NCBI GenBank assembly: GCA_027625915.1
Contig: JANTQA010000023.1
Coordinates: forward strand, 7,068,001 to 7,132,000
Direction: 5' to 3'
Length of the DNA stretch: 64,000 nt
From: Anaeramoeba flamelloides
Taxonomy: Eukaryota > Metamonada > Anaeramoebidae
The notes under the pieces: generated by a model
Databases searched by the model: none
Told to the model about the DNA's origin: nothing
What the model saw: the letters and a program-made list of their open reading frames with translations, nothing else
Program-made: the position numbers and the translations under genes
In this document: one piece after another, positions 11,859 to 23,818 of the stretch
Layout of the letters: each line of letters starts with the position of its first letter
How positions within the stretch are numbered: the stretch's first letter is position 1

Positions 11859-12680
11859 TTAATTTTCAATTAATTTAAGAAAATTAGGGATTGTGTTTTT
11901 AATAAAATCGTTTTCTCTGTACAGGTTACTATTTTTAAAAAGTCCAATCTCAATAAAGGATTTTTCAAAATTGTTCATTGCTTCAAGAACTCTTGGATCT
12001 TGGTTATCGAAAAGTGTTATTAATTTGTCTTTTTGGTACTCAGAAATGAGACCAAGAATAGGGTTTGTGCATATTTGAACGATTTTGGACAACGATCCAA
12101 AAATTACATTGGGATCTTTTTCGGTCTTTTTTTCATATTCTTCTTTTATTTCTTTTAACTGTTTGTTTATTTGATCAATTTGGATCAGAAAGAGAAATTG
12201 CTGTGAGTTGGTGTCGTTCCCTTTCGTGTCTAGCATGTAATCCATTTGAAACCACATTTCCAATTGCTGGAAAAAGCTATGGTTTGGGCCTACTAATGGT
12301 CTGATCGAGCGAACGTAATCTAATGCCTCTTGCTTTGTCAGATTATTCTTTTTCATTAAATAAGCAAGAACAACAGTTGCAGAACGAGAACACCCTGCTT
12401 GGCAATGAACCAGTATTCCATTATTTTCGTTCCTTGTTTTTTCGATTAGTTCATAAAATTCCTCAAAAGATTCAATCAGATTTGAATAATACAGATCTTC
12501 TACTCGAAGGTTCGTGTAGCTGAGCGAGAGTGTTTCGTTGTCTTTCAAATAATTTGGCTTGAAAGAAATGTTGAGAATGTGTTTTATGCCCTTTTTCTTG
12601 ATCTCGTCAATGTTTTGGGCTCCTTTCATATTTGTAAGATAAAGGTTATCAAGAATTTTGCTGACTTTGTTTAACAACAT
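11859..12680 (-). CDS. Dual-specificity protein phosphatase (DSP/MKP-like), single exon
   Basis: 273 residues. The N-terminal half (about 1-150) is a dual-specificity phosphatase domain: KILDNLYLTNMKGAQN start, general acid Asp62 in VEDLYYSNL, and the catalytic signature HCQAGCSRS (Cys92-93 region, nucleophile Cys93, Arg99), followed by AYLMK and the GPNHSFFQQL block. These fit HCx5R cysteine phosphatases that remove phosphate from Ser/Thr/Tyr, often on MAP kinases; the actual substrate cannot be read. No kinase-interacting rhodanese domain or signal peptide is present, so it is probably cytosolic. Residues 150-273 form a charged, helical extension (coiled-coil-like KQLKEIKEEYEKKTEK) that I do not recognise. 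The start is the first ATG of the frame, preceded by an A-rich leader. No intron is needed. The neighbouring spacers hold no related gene. Confidence 0.93.
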   Translation of the reverse strand: MLLNKVSKILDNLYLTNMKGAQNIDEIKKKGIKHILNISFKPNYLKDNETLSLSYTNLRVEDLYYSNLIESFEEFYELIEKTRNENNGILVHCQAGCSRSATVVLAYLMKKNNLTKQEALDYVRSIRPLVGPNHSFFQQLEMWFQMDYMLDTKGNDTNSQQFLFLIQIDQINKQLKEIKEEYEKKTEKDPNVIFGSLSKIVQICTNPILGLISEYQKDKLITLFDNQDPRVLEAMNNFEKSFIEIGLFKNSNLYRENDFIKNTIPNFLKLIEN

Positions 12681-15600
12681 TTTGGAACTTTTTAAAAAAA
12701 TGATTAATTTGTAGATAATTTTTTTTTTTTTACAGTTATATCTATGTTACGGTTTATTAGATTTGAATTCAAATTCTTGATAAATTTGTGAGTATGTGTT
12801 TTGGTAATCTTGTTCTCTTATTTTCATGTGATAAATAAATATTCTCTATTTTATGAGTTTTTTGCTAGAACATAATCAAACGACCTTTTCTTATTTCTTT
12901 TTGGACTATAAGGGTAAGACAAAATCATGTGTGATGAAATTTACAAATATATTCTTTTATTTGATATTTGTGAAAATAATTTCCTGTAACCTTCCAAAAT
13001 AAGCTTTCTGAGAGAGTTGTCTCTTTTAATTGTTTTTACCTTAAAGTGACAGTTATTCGAGAAAATTGATACTGATAAATTCAAAAAGATTAAATTTAAT
13101 TTTTACTTCAAGTTCCCTTTTTGTAATCTAAGAGCTCAACTTTTAAAACAATTCAAGAGCTAGAACCTTTTGAACGTTCGACCAATTTTATCAAGTTGAT
13201 GTACATCTAAACCAATAAAATGAATTCTCAAAGCTTGTGTAAAAAAATTTTTAAAATGGAAAATGAAGTGAAAATTTTTGTTTATTTTTCTGAAAATATC
13301 AGTAAAGTTAAAATACTATTTCTTGCAAAATAAATGTATCGAAATTTTCATACTACTTTGACAAAAAAATTTTAAAAACATTGTAAAATTTCAATTTTTC
13401 ATTTACAATTTGAATGAATGGAAGAAAGATAAAATTCAAGAATAGATGGACTGCTTGACAAAAATTGAATTCAAGAAGCAAAAAAGTATATTTTTCAAAA
13501 CCCACATTTTAAACAATAAGTGTATATAACCTTTACAATTCTGTTGGTTTAATTTTTCAACACAAAGAACAATATTATTATTTGCAAAATAAAAAGATCA
13601 AAATTTTCATATAGTTTGTCAAAAAATTAAAATCCAACCCAAGAATTAAAATCAATTATCAAGGTTCCCATTTCAAAAAAGTCAAATTAATAACCTAAGT
13701 CTCAGTATCGTTTTAAAAATACTACAAGTTTGTTGATTTATAAAATCTTTTTTAGAAAAGTTGTATGAATATTTCAATTCTTTAATTCTGAAAAAGAAGT
13801 ATAAATTATTAATTTCAGTCTTTCAAAATTGGGATTTTGATAATTTGTTTTAATTCTTTGTATGTGATTATTTTAAAAACCCAAATGAAAATTTTAATCT
13901 TTTTATTTGACAATTAACAGTAGTACTTTAATTCTTAAAATCAGTATAAATTATTAATTCACCGTTTTTTAGAATTGGGGCTTTTGATGATTGATTTTTA
14001 ATTATTAGGTAGGATTTTATTTTTTTAGAAAGATAAATGAAAATTTTGATCTTTTTCTTTTGTAATTAATAATATTGTTCTTTGTGTTTGGAAAATTAAA
14101 CAGTCAGAATTGTAAAGGTTGTAGATCGTTATTATTAAAAAGCGTGGGTTTTCAAAAATATACTTTTTTGCTTCTTGAATTCAATTTTTTGCAAGCAACC
14201 CATCTATTCTTGAATTTTATCTACTGATAAATTCCAATAAATATCAAATGAAAAATTGAAATTTTACAATGTTTTTAAAATTTTTTTGTCAAAGTAGTAT
14301 GAAAATTTCGATACATTTATTTTGCAAGAAATAGTATTTTAACTATACTGATATTTTCTGAAAAATATCTAAAAATTTTTGCTTCATTTTCCATTTTACA
14401 TGTTTTTTTTACTCAAGTTTTGAACAAATATTTTATTGGTTTAATTTTTAGAAACTTAGTAAAATTGGTTTGGTCAGAGAAGGTTCTTTCACTGTGTTGT
14501 TTGATAAGTTGAGGGTATAAATTACAAAAATCGAAATTGAATAAAAAATTTTATTTAATATATTTAAATTTATCGGTATCTTCCATTCACTCAAATTGTA
14601 AATGAAAATTTTAATTATTCATCCCCAAATAAATCTTTAAGGTTTTTCTTGTGACAATAATGTTTCTCCATACACAAGATTTTAAATGCTCTCTAAAAAA
14701 AATATTTCTAATAAGAAACTTCTTTTTGTTCAAAAAAAATAAAAAGAAATTGATTTTTTTTTGATTTATTTTTTTTGAGTATAATTTTTTTTTTATTTTT
14801 TTAATTATAAAACATAGAAGAAGAACAATAATATAAGCTGCCGTTCTAATGTTTTAGGTGTGGACTTGAAGAAGAGAAATGGCGATATTTATTGCACTTT
14901 CTCTTGTATGGAATTGTCTTGTAATGAGATAAACTTCTTACAAGTAATTAATATAATATCTTGTATAGTGATCAACTTGTATCAAGTATAACACAATGCA
15001 GAGTTTTAAAATGAAGAGAGATGGATTAGAAAAAATTTTGATATAAATAATCAACTCACTCAATACTTGGGGTATGTAAAAAAATCGTTTTAATTTAATT
15101 TTTGACTTTTTTTGTTATTTTTTTAATCTTTTGGATTCCTTACTTTGAAAACTTGTTCTTGTCTTTTTTAAAAGTTGAAGACTTGAATTATTTATTAATT
15201 CTATTAAATAATGTAATTTTGAGTTTTTTTTTTTTGGGTAGATAACCAAAAACAGGGAATTGGTAAAGTTTAACAATAGTGGTATGAATACATGATGAAG
15301 AATAGTCCAAGTAGGCACATTATTTGTAAATCTCAATCAACGATCAGGTTTATGTATAATGTAATCACTATTCTCTGAGGAACTCATCTTACTGATTTGA
15401 GTCTTTTTGAAAATTCGAAAAATTGAATCCGAAGAAGAATTGGAACAAAATGTTTCCAGATTTTTTGAACGGGTTCAATTATAGGAAGAATTTTCCAGCT
15501 CTTACTTTGTTCAGCAAAATATATAATTCAAATAAAGGATTCATATGTAGGATATGCACCAAGGAATTACAAAATCAAAAATGATTAAGTAAAATTTTGA

Positions 15601-18189
15601 TTTTGCTTATAAATTTAAAATTCTGGAAAAATCAAAGCAAACAGATAAAGAAGTTTGATGTTAACATTATATATAAAAAAAGTGATTTTGTTTTAACATT
15701 TGGGTATAATAGAAACAATGTTGAAATATCTTTTCAAACCTCTTTATTTCCTATAGACTTATTTTAATGAATCTTGTAATGTGTTAAAACCTTCATATTT
15801 TTTTAAAAAGTTTCAAGAAGAATTTATCAAGGCTAAAGATTATTTAAACAAAGTTTAAGTACAATTAAAATTATCTTTTATTGAGAAAAAAAAAAATCAA
15901 CACGGTGAAGAGAAAAAATAGTTTATATGAATGATTGTTAAAGGAAAGACAAAATTTTTCATATTTATGGGATTTCGAATCAAAAATTGTATTTATTTAT
16001 TGATCTAAAACATTTTTGTTATTATTGTACAAAAAATGGTGTATTTGAAATGCTTTTTTTAGCCTCTTGCTAAATTTTCACACTTGATAATATTTAAATA
16101 TATTTTTTTAGGTGCTCTAAACTCAATAAATACTTTAAAATGGGGTGGAAAGTAAGTGTAGCAAGAGGATTTTAATTTTCGATGCTTTTGATAGTAAATT
16201 TCAAATTTTAGAGATCAGAAAATGGGTTTATATACAACTGATAAAATATTGAAAAAAAAAAAAAAAGAATTTTATATCCTAAACACAATTTCCGACTCAA
16301 CATTCTTTCAAGTTAATGTATATATTTTTAGTCATTAAAATATTATACCATGATTTTAACTTGTAGATTATCCACAACAAAGTTTATAAGCAGTTTGAAA
16401 AAAGTTATAAATATTTCCAAATTTTAGCTAGATTGGATATCTTACTTTTGATTGAGAAATGATTCTTTCTGGAATTTGAAGAAATTTATGAATATAATTG
16501 TTTTCCTTTGTCTGGTTTCATTATTTTGAACCCACCAATTTTTATTTTGATTTTATATTTTTTTTTTTTTATTTGAATAAAAATGATTTCTTTCAAAAAC
16601 ATTTCATAATAGGATATTTAAATGTGGTTTAATATTATGTTTGCAAAAATACAATTAATTGTTGTTTTTTTTTGCCTATTTTTAATTTTTGATGTGTCAA
16701 AATTTTTGGAAATCGGTTAAGATTGGAAGGTAAGTTGTCAAGTATTATGATTTTTGGGTTGATTTGAATTTTTTCTTTTATGTTTGGTATCATTTGAAGC
16801 TGAAAAAAACTATTTGTTTTTCATTTAGTTTATTGAGAAAAAGGGAAAAAAAAAATTAATTGACAACCTGAAAATCTTATTTTGATTCTAAACACCTACC
16901 AAAGTATACTTCTTAACACTCTTCAAATGTGAATTTTGGAAAAAAAATAATAAATTGAATTTTTTATAACACTATTAAAATTCATTTATAATTTATCCAA
17001 CGTTGAAGATTGATCAGTTAGGAATTTAGATAACACATGATACCCCACCTAATTTAAGGTAATCTTTTTTTCGGGTTTCAGGGATTGTAAACCTTATGAA
17101 TAATTAAATCAATTGTTTTTTAATTGAGAACTTTTCAAAATTCTCTGGTTCAAAGACAAATGAAAAATATCAATTTTGATTAACTCTTACTTCCCGTACT
17201 TTCCTCTTAATTTGAAAAGAATCTTATACCATCACACTCAACTCTGTAATATATTAAAATGTGGTAGATACCCCGTGAAATAGAAGGGTTTTGATTTTCG
17301 AATTATTTCAGGTAAATTTTGCTTTTGATCAGCGAAAAAGGTTCAACTCAAATTACCAATAAATAAAAAAAATCCTGAAATTTTCAACTTTAACGTGATC
17401 ACTGTACCAAACATTCATCATAGTCAACAAAAATGTATTTTTGTTTGTAAAGGAAATACTCACTGGCCATAATGGTGGATAGACCTTAATAATTAGCAAA
17501 CTTGTAAAAAAAAAAAACAAATTAAATTACAATCCCTTCTCCTCTTTTTTTATTTTTAATTACTCAAGTTGGAAAATCTTTAGTTCTGGAGTGCCGTTAA
17601 TTTTTGGAGACTACATTGGTAATTGTTTGAGTGTGCGGATCGTCTGATGTGTCTGGTAGTTTCTTAATTCACTAAAGGGTAATTTTAAAAAAAATTTAAA
17701 AATTTCTTGTTTTACCCTTAATACCGATCTTTGCGACGTTAACTGATCATTTTCCTCTTAAACTTATTTATTTTCTCACGATTCTTATCTTCAGAGAAAC
17801 TCCAATTTTTGTCAACCGTAACAATTCAATTATTCAACCAAGCACCAAGAAGAAAAAAATTGGATAAATTCAGATCAACGCTTTCCTCTCGGCTATCAAA
17901 CCAAAATTTTGGTTTTCCAATTCTAAAAAAAAAAAAAAAAAAAAAAAATAAAAAAAAAGTTTAATACAGAATAGGCATCAAGTCAAATAGCTGGTCTTTG
18001 GGTTTTAAGTTTAACTTTTTTTAAAAAAAAAAAAGATTACAAAAAGAGGAAAAAAATTGTGAATTTCGGATTTTTGAAAAGAAAAAAAAAAACTTTGAAT
18101 GTGACAACAAAAGGAATTCAACTTTTTCTCAAAAGTCAAATCATTATTTTTTTTAAAAAATACTTTTTTGAAAAAACTTTTTACTTCAT
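12681..18189. other. Spacer between divergent phosphatase and PEPCK genes
   Basis: 5.5 kb without a supportable gene. It contains one large foldback element (13250-14402). The last 600 bases, upstream of PEPCK, include a relatively GC-rich patch at about 17570-17720 and long poly-A runs, and probably hold the PEPCK promoter and leader. The minus-strand frame at 15115-15336 looks like chance. Confidence 0.6.
13250..14402. mobile_element. Large foldback element, about 1.15 kb, containing family D ends
   Basis: The left arm from about 13250 to 13640 and the right arm from about 14000 to 14402 are inverted copies. Matching blocks include AAAATGGAAAATGAAG at the outer edge, TATTTCTTGCAAAATAAATG, CAAGAATAGATGG and AGAAGCAAAAAAGTATATTT. 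Nested within the arms are the family D blocks (GATCAAAATTTTCATATAG and its inverse near 13597 and 14035). No transposase ORF is visible. The arms are close enough to form a long hairpin in RNA or single-stranded DNA. Confidence 0.75.
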
Positions 18190-20820
18190 ATGCTTAAAGC
18201 ACTTGAAAATTTACCAATTTTAGGCAACGGGCTGGAAAAATTATATAAAGTTAACAACAAACGAGTTGTTAACATTCTTCATGATGCTTTCAAACATATG
18301 ACTCCACGTGACATTTTAATTCTTGACGATAGCCAGAAGGATTTAGACTATATTCGCCATATGGCACTTAGCATTGGGGAAGAAACCAAACTTAACAAAA
18401 AAGGGCACACTGTTCACTTTGACTCTTACGGGGATCAGGCACGTGACAAAAAAAACACCAAGGTCTTAATGAAATATCAAGAAAGAACCAATGGGATTAA
18501 CTCAATTGACTACTACGAAGGGTTACACGAAATGATGGACATCATGAATGGAATCATGAAGGACAAAACCATGATTGTTTCTTTTTACTCACTTGGCCCA
18601 CAAAATTCAATTTTCACAAGACCAGCACTCCAAATCACAGACAGTTACTATGTTACCCATTCTGAGCAAATGTTATACCGCCAAGGGTATAAACAATTCC
18701 AACAATTAAAAGATCCAAACGAATTCTATTACTTCTGGCACTCGCAAGGACTCGTTAACGACAAAAAGGTAAGTGTAAATCTTGACAAAAGAAGAATCTA
18801 TGTTGATCCTTACGAAAACCGTGTTTTCTCCGCTAATTGCCAATATGCTGGTAACTCACTTGCTTGTAAAAAATTAGCTCTTAGATTGGCTATTAACGAA
18901 GCTAATAACTCTGATTGGTTAACAGAACATATGTTTATTGCAGGTTTGTTCTTATTTCTCTTCTTTTCATTTTTTATTTGTTTTTATTTCGATTATTTTT
19001 TTATTTTTTTTTTTTACTCTTTTAAAAACTGTCATTTTTTATTAGATTTTTTTTTTTCTTCTTTTACTGATCAAAGAAGAAAAAAACTCTTTTTGAAAAC
19101 TATTTTCAATTTCTACAAATTCAACAACAATTTTAACTTGACATTGTATACTAAGTACTAAGAAAAAAAAAAATATTTGGATATCAAAAACTTGACTTAG
19201 TTTCAAAATATTTTCAAATGATCATTTTAAACTTTTTTTTTTAATTTTTTAATTATTTTTATCTTTTTCTTCAAGAAAATTGAAAATTATTTGTAAATTG
19301 TTAATTAAAATTCTATTCAAAAATTTTGGGATTTAACTTTTCTAAGGATTTCCAAAGAAAAATTAGATAAGAAATGTAAATTAAAAAAATAAAGTTAACA
19401 AATTAAATCTTGATCCAAATAAATAACCTTGTTTTTATAAAATTTGAATCAAAACATTTTTTGATAATATACTATTATCTTCACCAAAACAATATTGATT
19501 TTGAACAGTTTTTTTCCACTTTTCCAAACGAAAACAATTTTTATTTTTTTTCACATTTTTTAATGATTTCAAAAAAAATCAATAATCAAAAAACAAAAAA
19601 CATCTTACAAATATTAAAAATTATAATAATATCTTATTTCTTCATTCAAAACAAATTTAAAATCAAAAAATAAATTATTTCAAATAGGATACTCCCCAGT
19701 CAACGGAAAAAGAACAACATACTTTGCAGGCGCATACCCATCTGCCTGTGGTAAAACATCAACGGCAATGATTCCAGGCTCCAAAATTGTTGGAGATGAC
19801 ATTGCGTATTTAAGAATCAACAAAGCAGGAAAAATGGTTGGATGTAATATTGAGCAGGGTGTCTTTGGAATCATTGGGGGTGTCAACCCAGAAGATGATC
19901 CAGAGATCTTTTCTGCACTTGACAGCGAACGAGAATTAATCTTTTCAAACATCTGCTATGATGACAAAAAGGAACCATTTTGGAGTGACTGCCGAAAAGA
20001 AAACCTTCCAAAGGAAGGAACTAACCATTACGGACCATGGAAAGAAGGAATGACCGATGGCGAAAATAACAAAGTCCCAATTTCACACAAGAATTCCCGA
20101 TTCACATTAAGAATCAGTGATCTGAAAAACGCAGATAAAGAAAATTTACACAACCCAGACGGTGTCGAAATTGAAGGAATTTTTTATGGAGGACGTGATC
20201 CCGACACAAATTACCCAGTCTCCGAATCCTTGAGTTGGGAACATGGTGTCTTAATGGGAGCCATCATTGAATCGGAAACAACATTTGCCACACTTGAAAA
20301 AAAAGTTTCCATCAAGCCATCAATCATGGCCATCGCAGACTTTTTAATTGTACCTAAGGGAAAATACCTCCAAAACCATCTGAACTTTGGTAAACGATTA
20401 AAGGAAACAGGAAACTGCCCAAAGATTTTCTCCACCAATTATTTCTTGAAAGATGAAAAGGGATATTTAAATACCAAGCTCGACAAAAAGGTTTGGGTAT
20501 TATGGGCTGAAGGTAGAGTACACGGCGACTATGAAGCTATTTCCACACCAACAGGATCCATCCCTAAATATGAAGACCTTAAAACACTTTTCGCTCAAAT
20601 ATTTGATGGCAGAGTTTATACCAAAAAGGAATATGAACAACAATTCTCCTTAAGAGCTAAAAAATATTTGAAAAAAATTGAGAGAATGAGAAGAATTTAC
20701 GATCCTAAAGTTGAAAAACTCATCCCAATAGAATTGTACAATGAACTTGACCGTATTGAAAGACAATTGAAAGATTTACAAAAGAAAAAAGGAGACAACA
20801 TTTCACCCTTTGATTTATAA
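18190..20820 (+). CDS. Phosphoenolpyruvate carboxykinase, GTP type
   Basis: Two exons, 18190-18943 and 19688-20820, encode 628 residues; the split codon restores Gly252. It catalyses the reversible conversion of oxaloacetate and GTP to phosphoenolpyruvate, CO2 and GDP, in gluconeogenesis or, in anaerobes, in CO2 fixation towards malate. Family marks: the GTP-PEPCK P-loop YPSACGKTS at 268-276 with the reactive Cys272, a metal-binding Asp pair at 288-289 (VGDDIAYL), the FYGGRDPD and WEHGVLMGA blocks, and PKIF.TNYFLKD near the C-terminal half. Length is normal for the GTP class (about 600-630), and the ATP class signature is absent. There is no visible targeting peptide, which suggests a cytosolic enzyme. 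The C-terminal tail is Lys-rich and helical. The intron donor is GTTTGT. Codons are distinctly more GC-rich than the flanks. Confidence 0.95.
18944..19687 (+). other. PEPCK intron (744 bp)
   Basis: The donor is GCAG|GTTTGTTC and the acceptor CAAATAG|GATACTCC. Joining them restores MFIAGYSPVNGKRTTYF without loss. The intron has long T-rich tracts and no other feature. Confidence 0.9.
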
Positions 20821-23213
20821 ATCAATTTTTGACAATTTTACATGAATTATTATTCGTATTATTATTAACATTTATTTTTTTTTTTTCTTGATTTTTTTTT
20901 GTCGTTTTTATTATTTTGAGAGTTTTTTCCGTTTATTTTTTCATCACCGATTATTAGGTTTTTTTTTTATTTTCAGACCTAAATTTTTAAAAGATTTTCT
21001 AATTTTTTTTACTTATTATGGTGTTTTTAGGTTAAAAAAAATTAGCACAAGGATATTAAAGTTTCATTTCTCAATTAATTTTAATTTTAATAGATTTTGA
21101 TTTACATTTAATTCAATTTATATTATTTTTTATATTAATTTTCTATTTTTACCTTTTTTTTTTAGGGGATGTCATAAATACAAAAGATATATAAATGATC
21201 TAAAATGATCTATCAATAAAAATTAATTCAAAAAAGAATCAAAGCCAAAATAATGAACACACTAAACAAAAAAAAAATTTATATATCTATTGTTTTATTA
21301 CTAAAAATGATGTATTCAATGAATCTTCAAGATATTTTTTCATCTGATCTCCCTAATTAAGATCAGTTCTGAAGTAATAAAATACCATCATTTACACTTT
21401 TTTTACCTGCATATATCTCTCATTTTTTTTTATTATTTTTTATTCATATTTTTTTATTTGCCCATGAAAAAATATTACTTTGTCCAAAACTTATTAGTAT
21501 ACTTTATAGGGTTTTAATTTCCCATTTAAAAGTTATTTAACAATTGTTAAAATGATATTATTATTTTTCATTGATTAATGACTTTAATACTTTAAATTTT
21601 TAACCTAATAATAAATTAATTCCTATTCTCACCCACCTATTTTAAGATTTATAATACTTTTTATTTATTTTTTTGGAAAAGAAAAAAATAAAAACTGAAT
21701 TTCCTTAAAATATATCAAATCAATCAATAAATAAATAAAACAACCAATCAATTTATTAACTATTTTATAACGTTTTTTTTTTTTGTTTTTTACATTTTAA
21801 ATATTTTAATTTTATTTTTATAACTGTTAGAATTTTTTTTTACTATTTTTAGTTGCCAAAAATTAAAAATGAGTTGTTATTTAAATTAAATCATAAAATC
21901 AGATTATATTTTTTTAAAAACTAGAAAAAATCTATTCCAAATATTAGAGAACAATAACTGTTTTAAAGAAATAGTCACATTACAACAGAATTCAAAACCC
22001 AAGTATTTTGTTCTTTATTAGAGAGTACCTTATTTCCCTCAAGTTTAAAAGTACGGTTTTTTAGTCTATTTTTAGTAATATTTTTAATTTAATTTTGTCA
22101 AAAAAATATTTTGACTTTTCCCAAATTAATATTTAATAAAGGCAATTTTTATTCAAAAAAAAATTAAGATAGAAAAAATGAACCTTAAATTTAAACAATA
22201 TAAGTAATGCCCTACAAATTTTTGTAATCTGGTGTTTCAAAGCTCATTTTACCAGTGAAAAATTAATTTTTTTTTTAAAATTTGGACTCGACAAAACAGG
22301 TCAGTAATTACAAAAATTTGTTGAATTAGACTTTTTAAACAAATAAAATTATTTGAAAAAATATTCTTTTCCATTGAAAATAATAATAATTCAGAAAGAG
22401 GTAGTTTTTTGACCCAATTATTTTTAATTTTTTTTATAATATTTTTTATCCTACTGTTATCACCTACCAATAAAAATCAAAACAAATTTTCAATCTTTCT
22501 TCAAACAATTTATCATTTTAAATATTGTTTTTCTTTATTATATTTTCTTATGAAATAAAGATTCGATTTAATTTTATTATTGAATGTTTCAACATGATTA
22601 ATCTCTTTACATAATCAAAATTTTTGGAAAAACTCCATTCATTACATATTATCAGAATTTGAATAATCAAAAGGATAAAATTTTTATACAATTTTCCTCT
22701 TTTTCTTTATTAATAAATATACTTACAAAGATATAGATAGAAAGTTGGGATCTTTGTTTATTGTTTTAATAAATATTTTTGGATACCTTGTAGTAAATCA
22801 ACATCTTAAATATTTCTATAACTTTTTTTTGTGGTAATTTAATAGAGAAATATATATCAAAATAGTTATCAATCAATTCTACAGGACAGAGACACTATTC
22901 AAAAAACTACAACTTAAATTAAGAAAAAGTCTTAAACAGATTCCAATAGAGATTAAAAAATAAGACAGTTTATGAAATCGTTCAAAAAATTTATTTCCAA
23001 ATAAAGGTGGAATATTCTGAAATAAGATTATTGTCCATTATCATTCTAAAACACAATTACTTTGGAAATGTTAAAGTATATTCTTAAGAATGAGTTTTAA
23101 TGTCTCCACAAAGATTTTAAATTCATAACAACACCCCTCATCAAATGAAGAATTAATTAAAAAAAAAAAAATTCATTTTTTGCTACTTTTCTCAAAAAAC
23201 AAAATTATGCCAA
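20821..23213. other. Spacer between PEPCK and the FHA/AAA gene
   Basis: 2.4 kb of very AT-rich sequence. T-rich tracts directly follow the PEPCK stop. The minus-strand frame at 22249-22470 has AT-driven codons and no recognisable motif. I see no gene or clear repeat here. Confidence 0.5.
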
Positions 23214-23786
23214 ATGTCTCGACCAAAATTATCAAGTGGTTATAATGTCTCAACACGAAAAAACATTACTAATAACTTTCATTGGGCATACCTATTTAGC
23301 AGGACTTTAACTGATCGTCCGATTGTGTGTGTTACTGGAGAGAAGTTTTCAATAGGATCTTCGGACATGTGCGATCATACTTTATCTGTCCCCTTGACCG
23401 TGATTTCAAAGATCTTAATTCGACTTACAAATCGTAACGATCAATACAAATTGTTTCTCGAAGTGCACGGGATGGTTGGTGTTGTTTTTTTAAACGACAA
23501 ACTAATCAAAAGAGGAAATAAAATCTCCTTAAAGGATGGTGATCGTATTTCCATCCGATCTTCTTTAACGAATTATTGCTATACCTTTTTAACTGTTGAC
23601 TTTGCCGACCAGTATTCTAAAACTCACCAATTACAAATTTTGACAACACAAGACAAGTTTAAACAAATTGAACAAACAGAAAAGGAAACACAAAAAAAAA
23701 TGTATGATCGTTTAAAGCAAATCGCTGAAAAATCAATACTTCCAAAGAACCGTAAAAAGCAATTACGTCAACAACAACAACAACAA

Positions 23787-23818
<32 letters not shown>

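Noticed and set aside
15115-15336. 73-codon minus-strand frame
   Set aside because: Composition typical of chance frames; no recognisable motif or exon signals.
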